The notes: generated by a model from the letters alone, not told the origin. Shown: positions 35,283-45,807, counted from the first letter of the stretch. The stretch is DNA of 64,000 nucleotides from Qipengyuania atrilutea (GCF_013370205.1 NZ_JABWGV010000002.1:310001-374000); one strand, 5' to 3'. Numbers and translations: made by a program.

Positions 35283-36362
35283 TCAGCCGCCGGTGGCGCG
35301 CGCGTTGGCCGCTTCGACCTCCAGCCGGTGGCGGATCAGCGCGCTGGGCATTTCCTTACGCAGCCAACCGATCATGTGCTCGCGTACCGCGCAGCGCAGG
35401 TTGAAGAGATCGCCGATGGTCAGCGCGCTCACCGCGAGGCGCAGTTCGATGCTTTCGGGATGCGCTTCGGTCATCAGGACCGCGGCGGTCCGCTTGTCCC
35501 ACAGCTCCTGCGTTTCGATGAAGCGCAGGAACTCGGCGCGGATCGGTTCCACCTCGGTCGCCGGGTCAAGATGCAGGAACACCGGTCCGGTCAGCTTCTC
35601 GCTCTTGCGCGACCAGTTCTCGAAACTGTGATCGAGGAACTGGCTGGTCGGCACGATCACGGCCCGCTCGTCCCAGATGCGGACCACGACGAAGCTCATG
35701 CGGATTTCCTCGACCCGCCCGGTATGCCCGTCGATCACGACCAGATCGCCGATCCGCAGCGGCTCCGTGATGGCCATCTGCAGGCCAGCTATGAGCGACT
35801 TGAGCGCCGGCTGCGCCGCTGCACCCACGGCGAGTGCGGCAAGACCGGCCGATGCCATGACGGTGACGCCGATGTCGCGCACGACCGGAATGCCGAGCAG
35901 CATCAGTCCGACCGTGACGAAGACGATGATGAAGGTGATGGTGCGCGACAGGATCGCCACGCGCGTCTTGCGACTGCGCGCCGCGACCGGGTCGTCGGAA
36001 ATCTCCGCCTTGTATTCGACCCCGTATGCGAATGCCTTGACCAGCACATAGGCGACCCAGCCCAGCAGCGCGGGAACGGCGAACTTGCCGATGATCGCCC
36101 AGACTTGCGCGAGCAGCGGGTCGGACTGCGAGGCTGCACTGATCGCTACCGCAACCATCGACCACTTCAGGGGCTTCTCGATCCGCTGGAACACGATCTC
36201 GTCGAGCGGGGTGTCCGACATCTTCGCGATCCGGTGGACGATGGCGAAGAGGATGCGGTGCGCCACCAGCGCAACGATGACGGCGATGAGAAGAACGATG
36301 GCGGCATCGAGCAGCAGCGGCCAGTCGATGTCGTAGTTACGGGGGTCGTAGCGCTCTAGCAT
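35283..36362 (-). CDS. MscS-family small-conductance mechanosensitive channel
   Basis: 359 residues. Membrane helices at about 15-40, 65-110 and 140-205; the pore helix carries the Ala/Gly pattern GVTVMASAGLAALAVGAAAQPALKSL (in parts) as in MscS TM3. The beta domain includes EPLRIGDLVVIDGHTGRVEEI and IVPTSQFLDHSFENWS. The C-terminal alpha/beta domain is slightly extended. It differs from the BON-MscS at 19657 by having no signal peptide or BON module. Convergent with the CDC48 gene. Confidence 0.92.
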   Translation of the reverse strand: MLERYDPRNYDIDWPLLLDAAIVLLIAVIVALVAHRILFAIVHRIAKMSDTPLDEIVFQRIEKPLKWSMVAVAISAASQSDPLLAQVWAIIGKFAVPALLGWVAYVLVKAFAYGVEYKAEISDDPVAARSRKTRVAILSRTITFIIVFVTVGLMLLGIPVVRDIGVTVMASAGLAALAVGAAAQPALKSLIAGLQMAITEPLRIGDLVVIDGHTGRVEEIRMSFVVVRIWDERAVIVPTSQFLDHSFENWSRKSEKLTGPVFLHLDPATEVEPIRAEFLRFIETQELWDKRTAAVLMTEAHPESIELRLAVSALTIGDLFNLRCAVREHMIGWLRKEMPSALIRHRLEVEAANARATGG

Positions 36363-36402
36363 ATAGCCCGCGCCTTACGGACCGCGCCGGCCGGTTTCAA
36401 GG

Positions 36403-37731
36403 TCAGCCGTGGTTTTCCGCGCTTTCGGAGGGTTTGACGGGAGCGGGAAAGCGGATGTCGATCGCGGCGCCCTCGTCGGTAAAGCGCCGCTCCACCTCAC
36501 CGCGAAGCTGCCGCGCCGACGAGGTCATGAGCATGCTGCCGAAACCCTGCCGCTCGCCCGGCTCAGCAATTCGCGCGCCGTGCTCGCGCCATTGAATCAC
36601 GATGTCGCCGTTCTCGCGCCGCCAGTTCACGAGTATCGTTCCGCCATTGGCCCAAGCGCCGTATTTGACCGCATTCGTCGTCATCTCGTGCAGCACGAGG
36701 CCGAGCGGCGTCGCCTGTTCGGACGCGATGAGTATCTCGGGGCCGTCGAGCTTCGCGACGAGTTCGTCCGACCGGTAGGGGGCAAGCGTCGTTTCGATGA
36801 GCTTTTCCAGCAAGGCGACGGGCTCGCTCGAATGGCCCTGCGTCACCTCGTGCGCCGTAAGCAGTGCGCGGATGCGGTCCGAGATACTGCCGACGACCTC
36901 TTTCGCTTCGGGCTTTCCGCGCGCACTCATCTGCACGATCGCAAGGATTACGGCGAACAGGTTCTTCACCCGGTGATTGAGTTCCTTCGCCAGCAGGTCC
37001 GCCCGGTCGCGCGCTTCCGCCAGCGCACTTGCCTGCGCCGCTTCAGCCTCCGCGCGGACGGTTCTGGTCAGGAGTAGATAGGCAAAGATCAGTGCGATGA
37101 GCAGAACGATCAGCAGCAATCCGAGAAGCGGCAGAACCATCGCTTCGGCGCGGGCCGACTGGTCGACCGCGCTGTTGAGGATGCGCGTCTCCATCAGTTC
37201 GAGTTCGCGCAGGGCTACCCGCAGCCGGTTCATGGTATCCTTGCCCTCGTCGGTAAGGATCATCGTACGCGCCCCGATCAGGTCGCGGTTTTCGAGCAAT
37301 GCGACCGAGGCGTCGAGTTCCGTAAATTTCTGATCGGCAAGCCGTTCGACATCGCCGAGCAGCTGCGCCTGCCGCGGATTGACGTCTTCCCCGAAAGCTT
37401 CGCGCAGTTGGTTGAGTGAGGCGTCATGCCGCTCGCGCGCCACGCGGTAGGGTTCGAGATAGGCTTCGTCGAGCGTGATGAAATAGCCGCGCTGACCGGT
37501 TTCCGCGCTGAGCGCGTTGCGTCCGACATTACGTATCTCGAGCAGGATCTGGCTCGTGCTGTTGACCTGTTCGCGCTCGACCCGTTCCGCCGCGATCGTG
37601 TAATAGACGAGATAAAGCAGCCCCATCACCGTCGCGGCCAGCAGCACCAGAACACCGAGTCCCGCAAGCCGGACACGCGTCGAGCGGCGTCTTACGCTTG
37701 GCGGCGCATCGGTATCCGGCGCGCTCGCCAT
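36403..37731 (-). CDS. CHASE3-domain HWE/HisKA_2-type sensor histidine kinase
   Basis: 442-residue inner-membrane sensor. TM1 at 22-47, extracytoplasmic CHASE3 domain at about 50-190 (SAETGQRGYFITLDEAYLEPY is characteristic), TM2 at about 200-222. The phospho-acceptor region reads LLAKELNHRVKNLFAVILAIV with the His of ELNHRVKN; the ATPase part has VLHEMTTNAVKYGAW (N box) and the WRE of VIQWREHGA that gives HWE kinases their name. No response regulator is adjacent, so the partner is unknown. It begins two bases past the polA stop, so it is probably cotranscribed with it. In Alphaproteobacteria such kinases often feed the PhyR general stress response. Confidence 0.92.
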   Translation of the reverse strand: MASAPDTDAPPSVRRRSTRVRLAGLGVLVLLAATVMGLLYLVYYTIAAERVEREQVNSTSQILLEIRNVGRNALSAETGQRGYFITLDEAYLEPYRVARERHDASLNQLREAFGEDVNPRQAQLLGDVERLADQKFTELDASVALLENRDLIGARTMILTDEGKDTMNRLRVALRELELMETRILNSAVDQSARAEAMVLPLLGLLLIVLLIALIFAYLLLTRTVRAEAEAAQASALAEARDRADLLAKELNHRVKNLFAVILAIVQMSARGKPEAKEVVGSISDRIRALLTAHEVTQGHSSEPVALLEKLIETTLAPYRSDELVAKLDGPEILIASEQATPLGLVLHEMTTNAVKYGAWANGGTILVNWRRENGDIVIQWREHGARIAEPGERQGFGSMLMTSSARQLRGEVERRFTDEGAAIDIRFPAPVKPSESAENHG

Positions 37732-37733
37732 GA

Positions 37734-40616
37734 TCAGTGGGCCGCGCCCCAGCTCATGCCGGTTCCGATTTCGATGCCGAGCGGGACGTCGAGCTTCACC
37801 GCCGGTTCCGCCGCCGTCGCCATGACCCGCTCGATGATCTGGCTCGCCGCTTCCACATCGCCTTCCGGCAGTTCGAAGACGAGTTCGTCATGCACCTGCA
37901 GCAGCATCCGGACATGGCCTAGCCCCGCCTCTTCCAGAGCGGGCATCATGCGAACCATCGCGCGCTTGATGATATCGGCGCTCGTTCCCTGGATCGGTGC
38001 GTTGACGGCGGCGCGCTCACTGCCCTGCCGCTCGTTCGGGTTCTTCGACGAGATGCGCGGGAACCACGTCTTGCGGCCGAACAGCGTTTCCGAATAGCCG
38101 CGCTCGCGCACCCGTTCGAGCGTGTGGACGATATACCGCTGAATGCCGGGGAAGCGCGCGAAATAGGTGTCGATCATCGCCTGCGCTTCGTCCGCCTCGA
38201 CACCCAGCCGCCCGGCGAGACCCCAGCGCGAAATGCCGTAGAGGATCGCGAAGTTGATGGTCTTGGCCTGTGCGCGCGTGTCGCGGGTGACTTCGCCGAA
38301 CATCTCGTTCGCGGTGCGCGAGTGGATGTCCTCGCCCGACGAGAACGCTTCCTTCAGCGTATCGACGTTCGCCATGTGCGCCGCGAGGCGCAGTTCGATC
38401 TGGCTGTAGTCGGCGGCCAGCAGGACGTTGCCGTCCTCGGGCACGAAGGCCTCGCGGATCTGCCGCCCGATCTCGGTGCGGATCGGGATGTTCTGCAGGT
38501 TCGGATCGGTCGAGGACAGCCGGCCCGTCTGAGCGCCGACGAGGCTGTAGGAGGTGTGGACCCGGCCCGTATCGGAATTGATCGCCGCCTGAAGCGCATC
38601 GGTATAGGTGGTCTTCAATTTCGTGAGCTGGCGCCATTCCAGCACCTTCTGCGCGATCGGCGCGCCCTCGTTGCTCAGCTTTTCGAGGATGGTCTGGTCG
38701 GTCGAATACTGGCCGCTCTTGCCCTTGCGGCCGCCCTTGTAGCCGAGCTTGTCGAACAGGATCTCGCCGAGCTGCTTGGGACTGCCGACGGTGAATTCCT
38801 GCCCGGCGGTCTCATGGATCTCGCTTTCGAGCCGCGCGGTTTCGGTGGCAAATTCCTCTGACAGGCGTGCGAGCTGCTTTCGGTCGACCTTGATACCGTG
38901 CCGTTCCATTTCGGCGACGACGGAAACGAGTGGGCGGTCCACCCGCTCGTAGATCTTCGTGCCGCCCTCGACCGCGAGGCGCGGCTTCAGGTGGCGGTAG
39001 AGGCGCAGCGTGACGTCGGCATCCTCTGCGGCGTATTCGGTCGCGCGGTCGAGCGGCACTTCGCCGAAGGGGATCGCCTTTTTGCCTGTGCCGCAAATCT
39101 CTTTGTAGGTCATAGTCTTGTGCGACAGGTGGCGCTCGCTGAGTTCGTCCATCCCGTGCCCCCCGCCGATCCCGTCAAGGGAGCGGCCCGCGTCGAGGTC
39201 GAAGCTGATGATCATCGTATCGTCGAGCGGTCCAAGCGTGATGCCGTGCCGGGCGAGGATGTTGATGTCGTATTTGGCGTTCTGCCCGACTTTCAGCACC
39301 GCTTCGCTTTCGAGCAGCGGCTTCAGCAGCGCGAGCGCGGTTTCGCGGGCGACCTGCTCCGGCCTGTCGGACAAGAGATCGCTGCCGCCGTGTGCGAGCG
39401 GGATGTAGCAGGCATCGTTCGGCCCGAGCGCGAGGCTGATACCGACGAGGTCGGCGCTCATGGCATCGAGCGCGCTGGTTTCCGTATCGACCGCAACGAT
39501 TCGCGCAGCGAATGCCCGCTCGATCCAGTGCTCCAGCCGCTCAATGCTCTGGACGCACTCGTAGGTCGAACGGTCGACCGAGGGCATGTCGGGCAGCGGC
39601 TGGCGGTTGCCCTTCGCATCGCCTTTCGCACCCTTGTTCTGGGCCTTGGTGGGATTGAGCTGGTTCGGGCGGTCGGGACTGCCGCTGCCGCTATCGAGCC
39701 GGCGCAGCAGGCTGGTGAAGCCGTGCGTTTGGAGAAAGGCGGCAAGCGGTTCGTTCGGAATGGAGTCGAGCTTGAAATCCTCGAGCGGCTGGGGAAGGTC
39801 GCAGTCCTCCTTCAGCGTCACGAGCACCCGGCTGAGTTCGGCCATCTCGCGCCCCTCGATCAGGCGCTCCTTCAGCTTCGACTTCTTCATGTCGGGGGCT
39901 GCATCGAGTGCGGCGGTAAGCGAACCGTTCTCCGCGATAAGCTTGCTCGCTGTTTTCGGACCGATGCCGTAGATGCCGGGGATATTGTCGACGCTGTCAC
40001 CCATCAGCGCCAGCACATCGCCAAGCAGATGCGGGGGCACGCCGAACTTCTCCTCCACTTCCTCCGGTCCGATGCGAGCGGATTTCATCGTGTCGAGCAT
40101 GTCGATGCAGCCGCCCTCGCTGACACCCTCTTCGAGGTTCTCGTCGCTGCACCGCCCGATGAGCTGCATCAGGTCCTTGTCGGACGAGACGATCGTGACG
40201 TCCCAGCCGCGCCGGGTAGCCGCCACGGCGTAGGACGCGATGAGGTCGTCCGCCTCAAGCCCCTCTTCCTCGATGCAGGCGAGCGAGAAGGCGCGCGTCG
40301 CGTCGCGGATCAGCGGAAACTGCGGGACCAGATCCTCCGGCGGGTCGGGGCGGTGCGCCTTGTAATCGGCGTAGAGATCGTTGCGGAAAGAATGGCTCGA
40401 CTTGTCGAGGATGACGGCGAGGTGCGTCGGTCCCTCCGCCTTGTCGAGATCGTCCGCCAGCTTCCACAGCATGGTGGTGTAGCCATAGACCGCTCCGACC
40501 GGCGTGCCCTCCGGATTGGTGAGCGGGGGAAGGCGGTGGTAGGCCCGGAAGATATAGGCCGATCCATCGACCAGGTAGAGGTGCTGTTTGGCGGCGGGCT
40601 TCTCGGTGTCGGACAT
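37734..40616 (-). CDS. polA: DNA polymerase I
   Basis: Okazaki-fragment maturation and repair polymerase. 960 residues from ATG 40616; a 66-residue extension upstream has no support. The 5'-3' exonuclease domain (1-300) starts LYLVDGSAYIFRAYH with metal residues in EEEGLEADDLIASYA and SSDKDLMQL. The 3'-5' proofreading domain retains VAVDTETSALDAMSADLVG (Asp-x-Glu) and YAAEDADVTLRLY, so it is probably active, unlike that of some thermophiles. Polymerase motifs A (LLAADYSQIELRLAAH) and C (LLQVHDELVFELPE) and the O-helix RAQAKTINFAILYG are intact. Confidence 0.98.
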   Translation of the reverse strand: MSDTEKPAAKQHLYLVDGSAYIFRAYHRLPPLTNPEGTPVGAVYGYTTMLWKLADDLDKAEGPTHLAVILDKSSHSFRNDLYADYKAHRPDPPEDLVPQFPLIRDATRAFSLACIEEEGLEADDLIASYAVAATRRGWDVTIVSSDKDLMQLIGRCSDENLEEGVSEGGCIDMLDTMKSARIGPEEVEEKFGVPPHLLGDVLALMGDSVDNIPGIYGIGPKTASKLIAENGSLTAALDAAPDMKKSKLKERLIEGREMAELSRVLVTLKEDCDLPQPLEDFKLDSIPNEPLAAFLQTHGFTSLLRRLDSGSGSPDRPNQLNPTKAQNKGAKGDAKGNRQPLPDMPSVDRSTYECVQSIERLEHWIERAFAARIVAVDTETSALDAMSADLVGISLALGPNDACYIPLAHGGSDLLSDRPEQVARETALALLKPLLESEAVLKVGQNAKYDINILARHGITLGPLDDTMIISFDLDAGRSLDGIGGGHGMDELSERHLSHKTMTYKEICGTGKKAIPFGEVPLDRATEYAAEDADVTLRLYRHLKPRLAVEGGTKIYERVDRPLVSVVAEMERHGIKVDRKQLARLSEEFATETARLESEIHETAGQEFTVGSPKQLGEILFDKLGYKGGRKGKSGQYSTDQTILEKLSNEGAPIAQKVLEWRQLTKLKTTYTDALQAAINSDTGRVHTSYSLVGAQTGRLSSTDPNLQNIPIRTEIGRQIREAFVPEDGNVLLAADYSQIELRLAAHMANVDTLKEAFSSGEDIHSRTANEMFGEVTRDTRAQAKTINFAILYGISRWGLAGRLGVEADEAQAMIDTYFARFPGIQRYIVHTLERVRERGYSETLFGRKTWFPRISSKNPNERQGSERAAVNAPIQGTSADIIKRAMVRMMPALEEAGLGHVRMLLQVHDELVFELPEGDVEAASQIIERVMATAAEPAVKLDVPLGIEIGTGMSWGAAH

Positions 40617-40900
40617 GTGACGCGCGTTAGCAGGGCAATGGTCGGCGCGAAACGGAGATTCGGTGCGCCTTGCCGAGGCTTGACCCCCTCTCGGCATCAT
40701 TGAGCCTAATTTGCGCGGCTCGAAAAATGGCCGAAATGGGGCAAATTTGCTCAAATTGGGCAAGATTATGGCAAAATGTGACGTATTTCGCTTGCGCTGC
40801 CACAAAGTCGCCACTATTTAGCCATGTAGAGGCCCAATTCGGACTTCTGCGAACACCTCTTCGGGGTCGCATACAAGAACGTAGATCAAGGATTTTGACT
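40617..40900. promoter_or_regulatory. Divergent promoter region of polA and the Ala-rich lipoprotein
   Basis: 284 bases, noticeably AT-rich at 40710-40880. It holds the palindrome GCAAATTTGC (40741-40750) and repeated GGCAA words at about 40739, 40759 and 40770. An AAGGA ribosome site precedes 40901. I see no gene in it. The repeats might be an activator site for the lipoprotein, but no known motif fits. Confidence 0.45.
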
Positions 40901-41185
40901 ATGCGTAAGATGATTTTTGCCGCTGCCGTCGCAGGCGCCGCTCTCTCGCTCGCCGCTTGCTCGGAAGGCACGCAGGACACCACGGAAGCAGCTGCTGATT
41001 CCGCAATGGCTGACGCTGAAGCCAACATGGACGCTGCTGGCCAGGAAATCGACGAAGCTGCTGCTGAAACCGGTGCTGCTGTCGACGGCACGATGGACGA
41101 AACCGCTGCTGCTGCTGACGCTGCTGCTGCAGACGCTGAAGCTTCCATCGAAAACGAAAGCGAAATGGAAGCACAGGCTGACTAA
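40901..41185 (+). CDS. Small Ala/Glu/Asp-rich lipoprotein
   Basis: 94-residue secreted lipoprotein: signal peptide with lipobox LSLAACS (Cys at residue 20), then a low-complexity acidic tail of Ala, Asp, Glu, Thr with no aromatic residues. Probably a helical or disordered envelope protein. Codon use is unusual: Ala is written almost only as GCT in long runs (GCTGCTGCTGCT), and Glu as GAA, unlike the GCC/GCG bias of its neighbours. This may mark very high expression. A good terminator follows 26 bases later. No family recognised with certainty. Confidence 0.82.
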   Translation: MRKMIFAAAVAGAALSLAACSEGTQDTTEAAADSAMADAEANMDAAGQEIDEAAAETGAAVDGTMDETAAAADAAAADAEASIENESEMEAQAD

Positions 41186-41211
41186 GCCAGTTGCTATCTT
41201 CGGATGAAATG

Positions 41212-41242
41212 AAGGGCGGTACCGGAAGGTGCCGCCCTTTTT
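41212..41242 (+). terminator. Intrinsic terminator after the lipoprotein gene
   Basis: 12-pair stem AAGGGCGGTACC/GGTGCCGCCCTT (one G-T wobble) capped by a GGAA tetraloop and followed by a five-T run at 41238-41242. One of the strongest terminators in the window. Confidence 0.9.
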
Positions 41243-41293
41243 CGTTGTGTTGGCGGCGACCGAAAATCAGCCGCTCACCGTTTGTATAGGTTG

Positions 41294-42316
41294 TTACTTA
41301 CCGCCCGACGCGTCGCCGTAGTCGGCGCGGGCCCACGAGCGCGCTTCGTCATGGGCGTTGAACCCGTCGTAAAGCGCGCGGGCAATCTGCGCGATCTTGG
41401 CTTCGCGGTTGCCGCGCGTTCCCTGCCCGGTGACGTAGATCGCCACGGCAATTGTGCGGCCATCGGGGGTTTCGATCAGGCCGATGTCGCTCGATGTGTT
41501 GTTGAGCGACCCGGTCTTGTGCGAAACTGTGGCTTCGTCGGGGATCAGTGCCTTGATCCGGCGCGACCCGGTGACCGTGCGGCTCATCGCTCCGAGGATC
41601 ACGCGGCGGCTTTGCGCCGACAGATACTTGCCCTGATACAGACCCTGCAGCAATTCGATCATTGCGCGCGGCGTCGCGCTGTCGCGCTTGTCGATGTAGG
41701 TTGCCGGGTTGAACTCGCCGTCGTCGCGGACCAGGGTCGCGATGTCGCGGTCGAGGCTGAACTCGCGGATACCGTTACGGCGCATCCAGTCGTTGACCGC
41801 CGACGGGCCGCCGACAACCCGCAGCAGTGCATCGGTAGCGGGATTGCTGGAACGCGTGATCATCAGTTCGATCAGCTCGATTGCGGGAAGGTGCTTTCCT
41901 TCGGCAACTGGTGCGACCTCGCTCGAAAATCTGGCGGAGCGCTTCGGGTAGAGCAGGGGAAATTCGCTCGACAACGTCCAGCGGCCTTTCTCCACCCCTT
42001 CGAGGAAGGTGGCAGCAACTGCAATCTTGCTGGTGCTCGCCATAGGGAAGCGCTGATCGCCGAGAATGGCGAGGTCGTAACCTGACGAGAGGTCGACGGC
42101 GGCGATGCCGATGCGCCCGTTCGATCCGTTCGCAAGTTCGGCAATCCGCTGTTCAAACGCCGTTTCGTAGCGTGCTTCGAAACTTCGCGGGGCACGGACT
42201 TCCGTACCCAACGCCTTATCGAAGCTGGCCTCGAACTGTACGGGCTGCGCTGCGACCGGCGCTGCGAACGCCAATCCTAATGCCGCGGCGGCGGCTCCTA
42301 TCCATCCCTTTTGCAT
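41294..42316 (-). CDS. Class A beta-lactamase-like serine hydrolase lacking Glu166
   Basis: 340 residues with a signal peptide ending APVAAQ. Active-site motifs: STSK at 94-97 (Ser70/Lys73 equivalents), SSN at 156-158 (in place of SDN), ATPRAM, and KTG at 267-269. The omega-loop reads SLDRDIATLVRD (187-198), aligning with the usual LDRWEPELN; Ile192 falls at the Glu166 position and Val196 at Asn170. Without that general base deacylation should be poor, so it may be a low-turnover lactamase, a penicillin-binding trap or a different esterase. Family is secure; activity is not. Confidence 0.88.
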   Translation of the reverse strand: MQKGWIGAAAAALGLAFAAPVAAQPVQFEASFDKALGTEVRAPRSFEARYETAFEQRIAELANGSNGRIGIAAVDLSSGYDLAILGDQRFPMASTSKIAVAATFLEGVEKGRWTLSSEFPLLYPKRSARFSSEVAPVAEGKHLPAIELIELMITRSSNPATDALLRVVGGPSAVNDWMRRNGIREFSLDRDIATLVRDDGEFNPATYIDKRDSATPRAMIELLQGLYQGKYLSAQSRRVILGAMSRTVTGSRRIKALIPDEATVSHKTGSLNNTSSDIGLIETPDGRTIAVAIYVTGQGTRGNREAKIAQIARALYDGFNAHDEARSWARADYGDASGGK

Positions 42317-42327
42317 ACCGTCCCTTT

Positions 42328-42344
42328 TAACCAGTCCATGGTTA
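42328..42344. promoter_or_regulatory. Inverted repeat TAACCA-N5-TGGTTA upstream of the beta-lactamase-like gene
   Basis: Perfect six-base inverted repeat with spacer GTCCA, 12 bases before the start codon on the minus strand. Position over the leader suggests an operator or small hairpin. It does not match BlaI (TACA-N2-TGTA) or AmpR sites that I know. Confidence 0.4.
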
Positions 42345-42448
42345 GCCGTTTCTTAATGACGCGCATTTATCGCCTTGAAAAGCAAAAGCGCTGGACGGTT
42401 GCCACCGTGCGATAGATTCTGTCCCGAACCGCGCGAGGTATTGCGCTC

Positions 42449-42856
42449 CTATTCGTTCGCGATTGCCTTCTCGATTCTCTCGGTCGGTTCGCGCGTCATG
42501 GTCTTGGCGATTTCACCGACAAGCCGCTTCTCCAGTTCGGAGTGGTAATGCCGCCGCATTTCGCCGAGTGTCTTCGGGTCGGCGATAACCAGCACATCGT
42601 CGATTTCGCCCGCAATCGCCTTGGCGTTGAGCCATTCTGCAGCAGCTGCCCCGTGCGCCAGCTCTTCCAAATCGGTCGCACCGGTGGTTTGTCCGACATC
42701 GTCCTGGTGCTTCACACCAGCACTGTAATTCGTGGCATCGAGGTCAGGCTTCTGTGCGCCCGTAAGCTTGGGCTCGAACGCTTGCCCGCTGTTGCGCATG
42801 ACCGTGAAATTCTCTCCGTCGACGATGGCGACATGGGCGTTATGCGGCAATTTCAT
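42449..42856 (-). CDS. Host-attachment / baeRF-family protein
   Basis: 135-residue soluble protein starting MKLPHNAHVAIVDGENFTVMRN, the beta-strand pattern of the Host_attach family, which belongs to the eRF1-like baeRF superfamily. Helical middle section with DLEELAHGAAAAEWLNAK and a terminal segment PKTLGEMRRHYHSELEKRLVGEIAKT (in parts) fits this family. The name comes from Agrobacterium attachment genetics; the biochemical role is not established. ATG at 42856 with a purine-rich AAGG leader; a longer frame upstream is unlikely. It is divergent from the EEP protein. Confidence 0.82.
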   Translation of the reverse strand: MKLPHNAHVAIVDGENFTVMRNSGQAFEPKLTGAQKPDLDATNYSAGVKHQDDVGQTTGATDLEELAHGAAAAEWLNAKAIAGEIDDVLVIADPKTLGEMRRHYHSELEKRLVGEIAKTMTREPTERIEKAIANE

Positions 42857-43005
42857 AAAGGGCCTTCTCCTGCTGTTGTTTCTGTAATGATAGAACGAGC
42901 GAGCGCGCGTTTCGGTCCGCCGCTCCGCCAGGAACGGGCCCGAAAAGCCCACTCTGGTTGCCAGACGGTCCGACCGGCGGCATGGATGGGCGAGGGGGAA
43001 AGTTG

Positions 43006-44007
43006 ATGAGAAGTTTTTCCGTGCTGGCAAAAGTTCTGCTGGCAGTGGCTGCCGTGAAGCTTGGCCTTACGCTGGTTTCGCTGATCGAGACCAACCGGGG
43101 GCTCGTGCGTATCCTCGATTTCGTGCGCGAGCCGTCGATCTACCTTTCGGCGCTGCTAGCGCTGATCGCGTTGTTCTTTGCCGGGAAGGGGCGCTGGATC
43201 GTCATCGGTATCTTCGCGCTCAGCGCGGCAATCAACTTCGCGCGCATCTGGCCGTATTCCGCTCTCGCGCCGACCGAATTCCCGCTGCCCGACGACGTGG
43301 ACGGCATGTCCTGCGCACGCGCACTGTCGCTCAACGTGCTCGAGAAAAATAAGCAGTACGACCGCGTCACCCAGCTGATCGAACGGGAGAAGCCGGACAT
43401 TCTCCTGCTGATGGAAACGAATGCGAGATGGGTCGAGGCGCTACAGCCGGTCCTGTCACAATACGGCTATCTGCTGACAGAGCCGCTCGACAACCGGTAC
43501 GGGATGACTTTTGCCACCAATCTGCAGGTCGATGAAGCGCAGATGGTTGCCAATACCAGTGCGAACACGCCGACGCTTTATGCGACCCTGCGAATGGAGG
43601 ACGGCGCGCGGTTCGAAATGATCGGTTTGCATCCGCGCCCGCCGCTGCCCGGTGAAAGCACGGAATCGCGCGACGAGAACATCTCGAACGCAGGTGCGCG
43701 TACGCTGAGCGGGCTCGACAACGTGCTCGTCATGGGCGACTTCAACGACGTGCCGTGGTCGCACACGACTTCGCAGTTCAAGGCCGAAGGAAATTACCGC
43801 GATCCGCGCGCCGGGCGTGGCAGCTTCGCGACCTTCCCGGCGGATTACGTGCTGCTCGGCTGGCCGCTCGACCAGCTGTTCGTGAAGAACGACGTACGGC
43901 TCGAATCCTTTGCCATCCTGGAAGATGTCGGCTCTGACCACTTGCCGCTGGTCGCCAATGTCTGTGTCGGTCTGACCCAAAGCGAGCGCGCCGCCCCGCA
44001 GGAATAG
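43006..44007 (+). CDS. Membrane-anchored endonuclease/exonuclease/phosphatase family protein
   Basis: 333 residues from ATG 43006 with a GGGGGAAAG ribosome site. Three N-terminal membrane helices (residues 3-28, 42-60, 64-84) anchor an EEP fold whose active site should face the periplasm. Motifs: LSLNVLEKNKQYD (metal Asn), DILLLMETNARW (Glu), MIGLHPRPP (His), VMGDFNDVPWSHT (Asp-x-Asn) and DVGSDHLPLVANV (terminal Asp-His). All catalytic positions are present. Substrates in the family range from nucleic acids to phosphoinositides and sphingomyelin; none can be chosen here. Confidence 0.88.
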   Translation: MRSFSVLAKVLLAVAAVKLGLTLVSLIETNRGLVRILDFVREPSIYLSALLALIALFFAGKGRWIVIGIFALSAAINFARIWPYSALAPTEFPLPDDVDGMSCARALSLNVLEKNKQYDRVTQLIEREKPDILLLMETNARWVEALQPVLSQYGYLLTEPLDNRYGMTFATNLQVDEAQMVANTSANTPTLYATLRMEDGARFEMIGLHPRPPLPGESTESRDENISNAGARTLSGLDNVLVMGDFNDVPWSHTTSQFKAEGNYRDPRAGRGSFATFPADYVLLGWPLDQLFVKNDVRLESFAILEDVGSDHLPLVANVCVGLTQSERAAPQE

Positions 44008-44030
44008 CGGGCGGGAAGCCCCCTCGGACA

Positions 44031-44064
44031 AAAGAAAAGCCCGGCAGGATCGCTCCCGCCGGGC
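44031..44064 (-). terminator. Intrinsic terminator of groEL
   Basis: GCCCGGC/GCCGGGC stem (44039-44045 and 44058-44064). Read on the minus strand it is followed by TTTTCTTT, so it ends the groES-groEL transcript. Confidence 0.85.
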
Positions 44065-44101
44065 CGTTCTATTCTGGCCGTGAGGCCGGACGTATGGAGG
44101 C

Positions 44102-45781
<1,680 letters not shown>

Positions 45782-45807
45782 TTAGAAAAGCGGGTGAAGG
45801 GTTCGGC

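Noticed and set aside
38898-40703. Open frame of about 600 codons on the plus strand opposite polA
   Set aside because: Shadow of DNA polymerase I; no domain pattern, composition dominated by Arg, Glu, His from reverse-complemented GC-rich codons.
40738-40774. Repeated GGCAA words as a direct-repeat operator array
   Set aside because: Spacings (20 and about 11 bases) are irregular and the words are short; AT-rich promoter sequence explains them as well.
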